From JAICKM01 sp050998805 (GTDB lineage: Bacteria; Chloroflexota; Chloroflexia; QHBQ01; JAICKM01), in the NCBI GenBank assembly GCA_050998805.1, contig JBPCPV010000025.1, forward strand, positions 1 through 64,000: a DNA stretch of 64,000 bases, given 5' to 3'. The notes under the pieces are model-generated. The model was not told where the DNA came from. It searched no databases and saw nothing but the letters and a program-made list of their open reading frames with translations. A program made the translations under genes and the position numbers. Positions 1 to 8,388 of this stretch are shown here, in pieces (within the stretch, counting starts at the first letter, position 1; each line of letters opens with the position of its first letter).

Positions 1-58
1 GGATCTGGCGCTCTTCAGCGGGATCTTGAGCCGGGCGAGCTTTGAGCAACTTTGGCAC
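1..58 (-). CDS. Start of a possible IS630-type transposase, cut by the window edge
   Basis: Nineteen codons run off the left edge from a GTG start at 56-58. A good ribosome site (AAAGGAGT on the minus strand) lies at 64-71. The visible peptide begins VPKLLKARPAQDPAEERQ. This resembles, from memory, the N-terminal helix-turn-helix start of IS630-family transposases found in Chloroflexota. Too little is visible to confirm it; any small HTH protein is an alternative. Confidence 0.4.
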   Translation of the reverse strand, partial: MPKLLKARPAQDPAEERQI

Positions 59-281
59 GGGGTACTCCTTTCGTAGGTCAGCAGCAACCCTGCATGATTT
101 ATACCTCCATTAAGGAACGGAGCATTAACCTTCGTCCAGTATGATGGGCTGTAGAGCCTGCTAAGGCAATAGGCGTACTCCGCCCGCAGAATCTGTGTAA
201 CACGAAGGGGATCGAGATGCAGCTTGTACTACTGGTGCGGGGTGCAGGGTTGCCCGTCGGCCGCCACGCCGACAGCTGGCC

Positions 282-1754
282 TTGAGACAAGCCGGAGTCT
301 TAAATGGCGGGCGCGGCGGGATCGTGCCGTCGGCCCGCCCGCCCGGCACCCGCCTTCAGGCTGCGCTCTCCGGTGGTTCCGACAGGCGCAATCTGGGGCT
401 GATCGTGCTAGGCAGCATGTTGATGCTGCTTATAATCCCACCGGCGCACGACTACCCGATCATAGACGATTGGGTCTATGCACGGTCTGTCCACCATCAG
501 CTCGCCACCGGTATCTTCCAGATGCCCCCGGAGTCCGAAGTGACCCTGGTTGGCCTGACCCTCTGGGGCACCCTCTGGGCGCGTCTGCTCGGCTTCAGCT
601 ATACTACTCTCACGCTCTCAACGCTGGTGCTGGCGTTGGCTGGATTACTGACTTTCTATGCCACCGCGCGTGCGGTAGACGTACCGACGGGCGGGGCTTT
701 GCTGGGCACAGTACTCCTCGCGGTCCAACCCTTGTTCCTCCACCTCAGTTTCAGCTTCATGACCGACGTGCCATGTCTCACCCTGCTGTTGGCCGCCTGT
801 TACAGCTACCTTCGTGGCTTGCTGGGAGGGGCGGCAGGCTGGTGGTGGCTCGGCGGGCTTGCAATTGGGATGGCTTTCCTGATCCGCCAATTTGCCTTGC
901 TCGTGCCCTGTGCTTTCCTGCTCTACCTGGCTCTGGACGGCCTGCTCACGCGCCGTCCGCGCTGGGCCCAGATGGTCTATCTGGCCCTTGGCCCGGCGAT
1001 GATCCTGCTCGGCTGGTGGCTCTGGTCGCCCGGTATCAGGCCCACGCCCCTGGTGGGAGCGTTTGTCGGGCACGGAACCTGGTTGGGCGTCTGCCTGAGC
1101 CGCGCCCTGGCGAGTCTGCCGCTCCTGGGGCTTGCCGCGCCCGCGTTAGGCGGCATCCGCCGCCCCCATTGGGGTTGGGTGGGTTTCTGGAGCGCGATCT
1201 TGGTAGGCGGGTGGGCCACCGTCACAGCGGTGCGAGCACCTAGTGTTTCGCACGCGGCAGCCCGGTTCCATGTGCCCGGCGGCCCGCTCGGCTTCGATCT
1301 GGCGTCTCAGCTTAACCCGTTTCTGGGGTTCGGCAATATCCTCCGCACAGGCGGCATTGATTTTTTCGACTACCGGCAGGAACCGATATGGACGCCGGAT
1401 GCCTGGGGTCTGTTCTTTCTGGGTGCGAGCGCCCTGGGAGTTCTCTTGCTGGCCCAGATGAGCGCCATGTTCAGCGTGGCGTGGCGAAAGCGCCGCCAGG
1501 GGGACTGGTTGCCGCCCCGTGCGAGCCTCTATTTGACGGGTCTTGCGCTCGGACTGGGGGCGCTGGCGCTGCCAGCCACGCTCTACGACCGCTACCTGCT
1601 AGGCTGCATACCGTTTGTGATCCTGTTTGGGGTGGCGCAAGCAGGCTCCTGGGGGAAGGGTCTCCGTCGGGCATTGGCCGCCGCCATGCGGCCACTGGTC
1701 TCGAACCTCTCCATCGCGGTGAGCGGCTCCGAAAGTAGCTCTCTACAGGAATGA
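282..1754 (+). CDS. Membrane glycosyltransferase, GT-C/GT39-like (ArnT/PMT type)
   Basis: A hydrophobic protein of up to 490 residues with about ten to eleven predicted membrane segments. The first extracytoplasmic loop carries Asp-Asp-Trp (D62-D63 in YPIIDDWVYARS), the position of the catalytic acid in GT-C enzymes that move sugars from polyprenyl-phosphate donors at the outer membrane face. The loop IRQFALLV and a late Tyr-Asp-Arg-Tyr (LYDRYLLGCIPF) also fit dolichol-phosphate-mannosyltransferase-like proteins. The start is uncertain: TTG 282 gives the longest frame, GTG 324 follows a weak purine run, and the first membrane helix begins near residue 38. The acceptor cannot be predicted. It stands alone; the next gene is convergent. 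Confidence 0.65.
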   Translation: MRQAGVLNGGRGGIVPSARPPGTRLQAALSGGSDRRNLGLIVLGSMLMLLIIPPAHDYPIIDDWVYARSVHHQLATGIFQMPPESEVTLVGLTLWGTLWARLLGFSYTTLTLSTLVLALAGLLTFYATARAVDVPTGGALLGTVLLAVQPLFLHLSFSFMTDVPCLTLLLAACYSYLRGLLGGAAGWWWLGGLAIGMAFLIRQFALLVPCAFLLYLALDGLLTRRPRWAQMVYLALGPAMILLGWWLWSPGIRPTPLVGAFVGHGTWLGVCLSRALASLPLLGLAAPALGGIRRPHWGWVGFWSAILVGGWATVTAVRAPSVSHAAARFHVPGGPLGFDLASQLNPFLGFGNILRTGGIDFFDYRQEPIWTPDAWGLFFLGASALGVLLLAQMSAMFSVAWRKRRQGDWLPPRASLYLTGLALGLGALALPATLYDRYLLGCIPFVILFGVAQAGSWGKGLRRALAAAMRPLVSNLSIAVSGSESSSLQE

Positions 1755-1959
1755 CGAAAAGATCTGCACTGGGAATATGGTCTGCTGCGTAGCTGGAGCT
1801 GCTCCAAGATGGGTATCAGCGCGTCAGCAAAGGCTTAGGCTGTTCTGCCGGTGGAGGAGGGTGTGTTTCCATATCCAGGCCGCGAAGGGATGAGTTGGTA
1901 GCGGTATTCAATCGGCCTCTTCTCCGTCTGAGCAATGGTAGTCATCTGCGTTCCTCTCG

Positions 1960-4900
1960 TCACGTCCTGCCGCCGACCAGTTCCGGCTCGTGGGCGATCT
2001 CGTTGCCGGGCACGGCCACCGGGATCGCTTCGACGTGAGGGGGGGCGAAGCGCGCACCGAGCCGAGAGCGCAAGCTGTCGAGCAGGCTGTAGACAACCGG
2101 CACCACCACCAGCGTCAGGATAGTCGAGGTAAAGAGGCCGCCGATCACCACGGTGCCGAGTTCAGCCGCGATCAGCGCGCCCTCGTTGCTGACTGCGAGC
2201 GGGATCAGCGCGATGATCGTGGCGATGGCAGTCATCAGGATCGGGCGCACTCGTATCCGCCCGCCGTAGATCAGCGAGTCGCGAGTGTTATACCCCAGCC
2301 GCTTGTGCTGCTCCACCATGTCGAGCAAGACGATGGCGTTCGTCACCACGATGCCGACCAGCATCAGGATGCCGATCATCGCACTGATGCCGAAGGGTCG
2401 GCCCGTGACCCAGAGCGCCAGGAAGGAGCCGATGGCCGCGAGCGGAAGGGAGAACATGATCACGAAGGGCGTCGAGAGCGAGCCGAAGAAGAGCACCATC
2501 ACCAGGTAGACAAGGCCGACGGCGATCACAAGGGCCGTACCCAACTGGCTGAAGCTCTCCGACTGCTGCTGCACGACGCCCGCGGTCGCCACCTTCACCC
2601 CGGCGGGCAGCGTCAGCCCGGCCACAATGTTGTTCGCCGCCGTGGTCACCCCGCTGGTGCTTTTCGAGGTGATCGTGCCGTTGATAGTCACGGCAAGCTG
2701 CTGGTCGATCCGGCTGATGGAGACCGCACTGTTCGCCGTGGACACGTCGGCGATCTCGCTCAGTGCAACCGGGTTCGCGGTGCCGACTTTGATGTTGCGG
2801 ATGTCGTCAATGCTGTTCATCGTCGCCGGGTCGTAGCCAACCACCACATCGTAGCTGTTGCCTGCGAGCGTGATGCTGGTGATCTTCTGCTGGGTCAGCA
2901 GGCCGCGCACCTGCCCGGCGATCTGGATCGCCGTGCTGCCGTGCCGGCTCGCCTTGTCGGGATCAACGATGACCCTTATCTCCTGCTTGGCCTGCGCCAG
3001 GTCACTTTCGACATTCACCAGGTCGGGCACCGTCCTCAGCTTGTTCACGAGCGTGTTGCTGACTTTGGCGATGTCGTCGGTTTTCGGGCCGGTGACGGTG
3101 AGGGCGAAGCCGTTGCCGGTGAAGCCGTTGTTGGTGCCGGTTGTGACGGTGTAATCAACCACCTTCGGCGTCGCCTTGATCAGACCGCGCAGCCAGTCGG
3201 CTTGCTTATCCAGGTCGGCGTCGGGTTTCAGGTTGATCGTCAAGTCGGATGCGCTGTCGCTGCCGAGGCTACCGAAGCCCGATCCGGCGCGGTCGGTGTT
3301 TGCGCCGATCGTCGTCTGGTAATTGCTGACCGCGTTGTTTTTCGACAGCTTGTCCTCGATGCCGGACACAAGGCCGCTGGTGGTATGTATGTCGGTGCCG
3401 GGTGCCAGCTTGATGTTGGCCGACAACACCTTGTCGCTGCCGAGATTCAGGAATGTGAAGCCGATTGCGCCTGTAGCCAACGGCAGTAGGCTGGCGACAA
3501 GCAGCAGCACGGCCGCCAGCAGGGTACCCGCCTTCGTCCAGCCGTTACGCAGTGCGGCAGTCAGGATCGGCGTGTAGATCCTCTGCACGAACGTGTCGCC
3601 CGCGACCGCAGGCTTGCGGACCGTCGCGGGTTTGCCGTCTTCGTCGGCCCCTGCGGGTTTGATTTTCTCTGGGCCGACAGCCGTGATGAACAGGGACGCC
3701 AGCACCGGCACGACCGTCAGCGCGACCAGCAGCGACGCGAGCAGCGCGAGCGCGACCGCGATGGCAAACGGGCGGAAGATTTCGCTCGTGAAGCCAGCCA
3801 GGAAGCCGAGCGGCAGGAATACCGAAACCGTCGTCAGCGTCGAGGAGGTGATCGCAGAGGCGACTTCCCGCGTGCCGGTGTATGCTGCCTTGCGGACCGG
3901 CTCGTCGTTGCGGACATGCCTGAAGATGTTTTCGAGGACGACGATGCTGTCATCAACCACGCGTCCGACCGCGACCGCGAGGCCTGCCAGGCTCATTATA
4001 TTGAGGGATATGTTGAAGATGTTCAAGAGGCTGAACGCGATCAGTATAGAGACGGGGATCGAAACCGCTGTCACCAGCGTCGAGCGCACACTGCGGAGGA
4101 AGAGCAGGATCACCAGGATCGCCAGGATCGCGCCGAGCACTCCTTCGCGTATCAGGCTGTTGAGCGAATCTTCGATATAGCTCGCCTGGTTCAGGATCGG
4201 CACAATTTCGGTGCCCGGCAGGCTGGCATTGAGGCTGTTCAGCTTGTCGTCCACGGCGTGCGACACTTGGACCGTGTTCGTGTTCTGCATCTTGAAGACC
4301 ACCAGCGAGAGGCTGGCCTTGCCGTTACTCCGGCTGATGCTTGATGCCGACGTGTTCCCGAAGACGACGCTCGCTACGTCGCTGAGGTGGACGGGCTTAG
4401 GGGGCGCAGGTGTCGTCTGCGTACCCACCACGATCTTGCTGATGTCGTCCGCCGACGTGAACTCGTGCGCCACGACGACCGGCATACTCTGCCCGCCGGT
4501 CACGATGGTGCCCGACGGGAACGAGATGTTGTTTGACTGGAGGACGCCGGTGATCTGCGACGCGGTGACGCCCCTATCCGCCATCTTCTTGGAGTCGAGC
4601 GTGATCACCACCTGCTTTGTCTCTCCGCCACTGATGACCACCGAGTTGACCCCGGGCACCGCCTGGAGTTCGGGTAGGATCGTGTCCTGCGCCCTACGGC
4701 GGAGGTTGCTGAGTGCGTCGGGGCCGGCTTCGATGGTGTTCAGCGAGTAGATCGCCAGAGGTATATCGTTAAAGCTGAACCGGCCCACCGTCGGGCGCTG
4801 CGCCTGCTGCGGCAGTGTCAGCCGGTTGACCAACTCCTGCACCCGCTGCTGCGCCTTGTCCATGTCGGTGCCGTACTGGTAGCTCAGAGAGACTATCGAG

Positions 4901-5166
4901 ATGTTGTCATTGGATGTCGAGCTGACCGTCTTCAGGCTAGCAGAGCTGGCCACGGCCTGCTCAATCGGCTTCGTCACGTCGCGCAGAACATCGTCGGGGG
5001 CCGCGCCGGGATAGACCGTCACGACCGTCACCAGCGGCAGGTCTATATTCGGCAGCAGTTCACTCTTTAACTGCGTCGTCGAGTAGATCCCGCCCACGAT
5101 CACGAAAACTGCGACCAGCATAACGATCGCGATCTTGTTCAGTGCCGCCTTTGTCAGCAGGTGCAT
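1960..5166 (-). CDS. RND-family efflux transporter (HAE1/AcrB-SwrC type)
   Basis: 1068 residues with the full RND layout: a first helix at about 11-30, a long extracytoplasmic loop, helices 2-6 from about 340, then the whole pattern repeated. Helix 4 contains the proton-relay Asp-Asp pair (D405-D406 in GRVVDDSIVVLENIF). The early motif PGAAPDDVLRDVTKPIE is typical of the AcrB/SwrC group, which expels drugs, lipopeptides or surfactants using proton motive force. No membrane-fusion protein or TolC-like channel gene is nearby, as expected for SwrC-like pumps of single-membrane bacteria. The ATG at 5166 starts directly before the first helix. Substrate unknown. Confidence 0.9.
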   Translation of the reverse strand: MHLLTKAALNKIAIVMLVAVFVIVGGIYSTTQLKSELLPNIDLPLVTVVTVYPGAAPDDVLRDVTKPIEQAVASSASLKTVSSTSNDNISIVSLSYQYGTDMDKAQQRVQELVNRLTLPQQAQRPTVGRFSFNDIPLAIYSLNTIEAGPDALSNLRRRAQDTILPELQAVPGVNSVVISGGETKQVVITLDSKKMADRGVTASQITGVLQSNNISFPSGTIVTGGQSMPVVVAHEFTSADDISKIVVGTQTTPAPPKPVHLSDVASVVFGNTSASSISRSNGKASLSLVVFKMQNTNTVQVSHAVDDKLNSLNASLPGTEIVPILNQASYIEDSLNSLIREGVLGAILAILVILLFLRSVRSTLVTAVSIPVSILIAFSLLNIFNISLNIMSLAGLAVAVGRVVDDSIVVLENIFRHVRNDEPVRKAAYTGTREVASAITSSTLTTVSVFLPLGFLAGFTSEIFRPFAIAVALALLASLLVALTVVPVLASLFITAVGPEKIKPAGADEDGKPATVRKPAVAGDTFVQRIYTPILTAALRNGWTKAGTLLAAVLLLVASLLPLATGAIGFTFLNLGSDKVLSANIKLAPGTDIHTTSGLVSGIEDKLSKNNAVSNYQTTIGANTDRAGSGFGSLGSDSASDLTINLKPDADLDKQADWLRGLIKATPKVVDYTVTTGTNNGFTGNGFALTVTGPKTDDIAKVSNTLVNKLRTVPDLVNVESDLAQAKQEIRVIVDPDKASRHGSTAIQIAGQVRGLLTQQKITSITLAGNSYDVVVGYDPATMNSIDDIRNIKVGTANPVALSEIADVSTANSAVSISRIDQQLAVTINGTITSKSTSGVTTAANNIVAGLTLPAGVKVATAGVVQQQSESFSQLGTALVIAVGLVYLVMVLFFGSLSTPFVIMFSLPLAAIGSFLALWVTGRPFGISAMIGILMLVGIVVTNAIVLLDMVEQHKRLGYNTRDSLIYGGRIRVRPILMTAIATIIALIPLAVSNEGALIAAELGTVVIGGLFTSTILTLVVVPVVYSLLDSLRSRLGARFAPPHVEAIPVAVPGNEIAHEPELVGGRT

Positions 5167-5180
5167 CTAAAACGTCCTCC

Positions 5181-5249
5181 GTGCGGTGTCCAAATGTAGG
5201 AGATTCTTCGTTGCGCTCAGAATGACAGTGGTTTGGTGCGGTGTCCAAA
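5181..5249. repeat. Dispersed small repeat (copy A) between 14-bp direct repeats
   Basis: The core 5201-5227 reads AGATTCTTCGTTGCGCTCAG then AATGACA. Close copies lie at 48243-48269 (opposite orientation) and 61741-61765. Here it is flanked by identical 14-mers GTGCGGTGTCCAAA at 5181-5194 and 5236-5249. That arrangement resembles a target duplication around a small insertion, or a local tandem event. Intergenic, between the RND gene and the TolB-like gene. Confidence 0.7.
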
Positions 5250-5424
5250 AACATCCCGCACAGCGCTGCCTTGTTCATAACCTCCTACGCAAATACTGGC
5301 CCGATAGTTACAGGTTTCACACAGGTTTCGGGCCGCCAGACGAATGGCTGCCCGAAACGCGCTGGTGGTTTGCGCTTGCCCCCTTCCCGAAAGCAGGAAG
5401 GGGGCCATGAGCGCGAGATGGCTG

Positions 5425-7284
5425 CTAGCGCCAGGTCGGATGTGTGTCGTTGCCGGGATCGTTGGTCACCCGGGTAAGATGGGAGCCGTCGAGGTAGGAG
5501 ATGTAGATTTCGTTGTTGCCGTCGCGGTTCGAGGTGTAGGCGATGTAGTGGGCATCGGGCGACCAGGTCGGTTCGTACTCCAGGGAGAGAAGATCCGTCA
5601 CACGAGTCTGATTGTTGAAATCGTCATCCATTGCGAAGATCTCGGGATTGCCGTCGCGGGTGCTGACGAAGAGGAAGCGGCGGTTCACGGGTGACCATGT
5701 CGCCTGATAATTTGTGCCCCTGGTGGTGATCAGCTGCGGATTCGGCGAGCCGCCCGCAGGCGTGATATAGAGTTGAGGGCTGCCGCTTCGTTCGCTTGTG
5801 AAGACGATGCTGTCACCGGCCCAGGTGGGCTCGTAGTCGGCACCAGCCGAGCGGGTGATGTTGACTGGAGTTCCGCCGGCGGCAAGGACTACCCAGATGT
5901 CGCGGTCGCCGATCTGGTTGTGGTCACTGGCGAAGGCGATCTTGGCGCCGTCGCGACTCCAAGCCGGGTGCTGATTTGTTTCGCCGTCGGCCGAGTGCGT
6001 CAGCGCGATGGCAGCGCCGCCCCCGGCCAGCATCACATAGATCTCGGGTGGGCCAGCGCGGTTCGAGACGAAGGCGATCTTGCTGCCGTCGGGTGAAAAG
6101 GCGGGGTCGTAGTTGTCGGCGGTGCTGCCGGCGGTCAGGTCGGTCGGGGTGGTGCCGTCGGGATTAGCGCTCCATAGGTGCTTCTTGCCGCTGCGGTCGC
6201 TCACCCAGACGATCTTGCCGGAGAGGGGCACTGCGGTGGGGGACGGCCCTGGAGTGCTGGTTGCGCTCGGCGTGCTAGTGGCAGCAGGGGCGCTCGTAGC
6301 GGTCGCGTTGGCTCCGGCAGTAGCCGAGGCGACGGGTGTGCCGGCGTTCGGCGGGCAAGTGCCGATGTTGTTGTAGCGCCAATCGTAGTAATGGAGGCCG
6401 ATATTGCCCATCTCTACCTGGAAGGCGGGCGTATTGCTCGGGTTGTAGGTGAGCACGCGGCGCTGGAACGCCTGGATCAAGACGTCCTGGAACTGGCCGG
6501 CGACTTTGACATGCGCCCAGTATGCGTCGCTGACCGGATAGCCGCTGGCGTAGAACCAGGGCATGCTCAACTGGCGGGTCACCGTCATGCCGTTCTCGAT
6601 GACCAGACCCGGCTGGTTCAGGAAGGTCCAGAAAACCTGGGGGATATTGTGCTTGGTGGCCGGCTCATAATAAATGTAGGCTCCTGCGGCGATGCTGGCC
6701 TTGCTCGGATCGTTGCCGAGGTTGCCGTTGCGGTCGAGGGTGGCGGTCGCCGTCGTGCCGCGCAGATCGGACGCAGGGTGGTCTATGCCGCCGCCGACGC
6801 TCGACACGCTGCGGAAGCTGAAGTAGGTCGGCGCGCCGGGGTCGTCGGAGTCGCCGGCGATGTTGATGCAGGCGGGGGTGCGGGGGCTGAAGGCCGCCGC
6901 GCCGATCTGCATGTTGCCGGAGATCAGCTCGACGGTGAGCAGGCCGTTGGTCACGTAGAAGCCGCTGTTCTGGTCGGCGTTGGGGTCATTGATCTCCATA
7001 CGGCTCTTATCGAAATACTGCACGAGGCGCTGGCCCCCGGGGGACTCCTGGTTCGGCTCTTGGGTGGAGGTCCGTGGGGTTGGACCCCAGTACCATGAGC
7101 GCCCGGCGTGGCCCTGCTGAACGAGCAGGTCGGTGCGGTTCCAGACGCGCTGGAAGGCGGGATCGGCGAAGGGCTGGGTTCCATTGCCGGTTTGCGCGGC
7201 GGCACCTCTGTTGGCTGCGAGGGTTGCGAATGCGGACGCCAGGGAGAGGATCAGGACGCCAACGGTTAATAGACGCTTCTTCAT
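5425..7284 (-). CDS. Secreted TolB/PD40-type beta-propeller protein with a Chloroflexota-type N-terminal domain
   Basis: A 619-residue exported protein. The start ATG 7284 is chosen because GGAGGAAG lies just upstream and the peptide then begins with a signal sequence (MKKRLLTVGVLILSLASAFA, cleavage near AAAQ). Residues about 35-315 form an all-beta domain I do not recognise by name. A Thr/Ser/Pro linker (about 325-355) follows. Residues about 360-619 hold six or seven repeats of the form WSPDG/FSPDGSKIAF and SNRxGxxEIYV, the PD40/WD40-like blades of the TolB propeller. Such propellers usually bind peptides or other proteins outside the membrane; no catalytic residues are evident. A possible extended -10 (TGAGATAAT) lies at 7363-7368. 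Confidence 0.75.
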   Translation of the reverse strand: MKKRLLTVGVLILSLASAFATLAANRGAAAQTGNGTQPFADPAFQRVWNRTDLLVQQGHAGRSWYWGPTPRTSTQEPNQESPGGQRLVQYFDKSRMEINDPNADQNSGFYVTNGLLTVELISGNMQIGAAAFSPRTPACINIAGDSDDPGAPTYFSFRSVSSVGGGIDHPASDLRGTTATATLDRNGNLGNDPSKASIAAGAYIYYEPATKHNIPQVFWTFLNQPGLVIENGMTVTRQLSMPWFYASGYPVSDAYWAHVKVAGQFQDVLIQAFQRRVLTYNPSNTPAFQVEMGNIGLHYYDWRYNNIGTCPPNAGTPVASATAGANATATSAPAATSTPSATSTPGPSPTAVPLSGKIVWVSDRSGKKHLWSANPDGTTPTDLTAGSTADNYDPAFSPDGSKIAFVSNRAGPPEIYVMLAGGGAAIALTHSADGETNQHPAWSRDGAKIAFASDHNQIGDRDIWVVLAAGGTPVNITRSAGADYEPTWAGDSIVFTSERSGSPQLYITPAGGSPNPQLITTRGTNYQATWSPVNRRFLFVSTRDGNPEIFAMDDDFNNQTRVTDLLSLEYEPTWSPDAHYIAYTSNRDGNNEIYISYLDGSHLTRVTNDPGNDTHPTWR

Positions 7285-7425
7285 GTTCGTTTCTTCCTCC
7301 AGACTTATTGGTATGGACCGGCAATGGAGATCGTCACTGGCTACCCGCTCCACCGCGTCCGTATTATCTCACACCATCAAATAACGGTCGAGCGCGGAGG
7401 CGGTTGCATGGTGCAGAGTGACGAC

Positions 7426-7446
7426 GAGTTTTGAGTTTTGAGTTCT
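7426..7446. repeat. Heptamer array (GAGTTTT x3)
   Basis: Three 7-bp units, GAGTTTT GAGTTTT GAGTTCT. The sequence GTTACGAAGGCTGA follows at 7449-7462 and is repeated exactly at 63501-63514 after another TTTTGAG run. Confidence 0.75.
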
Positions 7447-7491
7447 GTGTTACGAAGGCTGATCGGAGCGCGAAGTGCGGGCGGAGAGGTG

Positions 7492-7523
7492 GCGGGCAGC
7501 CGTTCATCTGGGCGGTTGCCCGC
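7492..7523. repeat. Hairpin repeat, copy 1 (downstream of the TumE-like gene)
   Basis: A 32-bp hairpin with near-perfect arms (GCGGGCAGCCG and CGGTTGCCCGC). It lies just beyond the restored stop of the TumE-like gene. The copy at 8316-8347 matches it at 29 of 32 positions in the same orientation. It could act as a terminator for the minus strand, although no T-run follows. Confidence 0.65.
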
Positions 7524-7535
7524 ATTAAGCTAAGG

Positions 7536-7915
7536 CTATCTCTTCAAGCTCTCCTCGATAACTTGCTCCAACGTTGGCGCAGCGGAGCCGCGCACGGCAG
7601 CCGGGGTGAGTTTGTGTTCGGCTTGGCCCAATGCTGGGCGTGAGCGGCATTGTCGTAGCGAAAGATCAGAGTCTGCTGGCTATCTTGATAGTGGTAGGCG
7701 TACATGAGCCGGGGTTCAGCTAACGTCGTATCAACGAACTCTCGTAAGCGTAGCTCTGAATTGTCATCGAAACGCATGATCCCAGCGATGAAGCCACGCA
7801 GTAGAGAGCGCTGGTCAATGTCAAGATTGATCAGACGGGCCTGCCCAGAGGCCAGTAACGAGTTCAGAGCGGAACTGAGGTCCTGGGAATATTCAGGGAA
7901 GCTGGAAGCGGGCAT
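7536..7915 (-). pseudogene. TumE/DUF6516-like putative toxin, frameshifted near 7640
   Basis: The intact frame from ATG 7915 shows the family pattern: DDNSELRLREFVD, then MYAYHYQD, then LIFRYDNAAH. After that the frame becomes nonsense and stops at 7544. In the neighbouring frame the protein continues as RPALGQAEHKLTP and TLEQVIEESLKR, ending at 7536-7538. Restoring one C in the CACGCCC run near 7640 joins both parts into one product of about 126 residues. DUF6516 proteins have been annotated as TumE-type toxins of toxin-antitoxin pairs (family knowledge; I cannot confirm activity). The 23-nt overlap with the upstream small gene fits such a pair. A real deletion or a single-base sequencing error are both possible. 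Confidence 0.7.
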
Positions 7916-8192
7916 GTTCCAACTCGCGCAGCTCGGTTTCCAGGCCGTCCAGCAGGCGGGCCTCGCCAGCCCACTCGACGTATTCCAGGTCGCCGCCCGG
8001 CCGATCCTCGGCGGCCGTCAGGCCGCTCAGGAAGGCTTCGGTCGTCACACCGTGGAGCTGTTCGAAGCCCAGCAGGCGGTCGCGGGTGCGAGCAATCCCT
8101 GCTCGGAGGCGCGCCTGGTAGGTTTCGAGTGCCTGGATCACGGCTTGAACGCCCTGCTGATCCGACAACTCTATGACAATCTGGACGCTCAT
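7893..8192 (-). CDS. Small partner protein upstream of the TumE-like gene (putative antitoxin)
   Basis: A 99-residue, mostly helical, acidic protein (starts MSVQIVIELSDQQGVQAVIQ). I recognise no domain. Its position directly upstream of the TumE/DUF6516-like gene, with a 23-nt overlap, suggests a co-translated partner, possibly the antitoxin. The C-terminal third (LDGLETELRELEHARFQL) could form an amphipathic or coiled-coil helix for partner binding. The role is inferred from context only. Confidence 0.55.
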   Translation of the reverse strand: MSVQIVIELSDQQGVQAVIQALETYQARLRAGIARTRDRLLGFEQLHGVTTEAFLSGLTAAEDRPGGDLEYVEWAGEARLLDGLETELRELEHARFQLP

Positions 8193-8315
8193 CGTTCCCT
8201 CACTTCACGTTCCGCTCTTATACCCAAGCCATTGTAGTACGACTTAACTGTTATGGCAACAGCCTGAGTGCTTTATGAAAGTCGCCGGTAGCTGTGAGCC
8301 AGTTTCACACAGACT

Positions 8316-8347
8316 GCGGGCAGCCGTTCGTCTGAGCGGCTGCCCGC
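8316..8347. repeat. Hairpin repeat, copy 2 (upstream of the TA-like pair)
   Basis: Perfect 11-bp arms (GCGGGCAGCCG / CGGCTGCCCGC) around a short loop; matches copy 1 at 7492-7523. It lies 41 bp past the stop of the MFS gene, so a terminator role for that transcript is possible. Together the two copies bracket the TumE-like pair. Confidence 0.65.
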
Positions 8348-8388
8348 GATTTGCTATAATTCTACCGTCGTCCTGAGAATCCATCTTC

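Noticed and set aside
1990..3489. Long open frame (499 codons) on the plus strand inside the RND gene
   Set aside because: It is antisense to a well-conserved transporter, its product is low-complexity His/Asp/Arg-rich, and no ribosome site or homology supports it. High GC makes such frames common.
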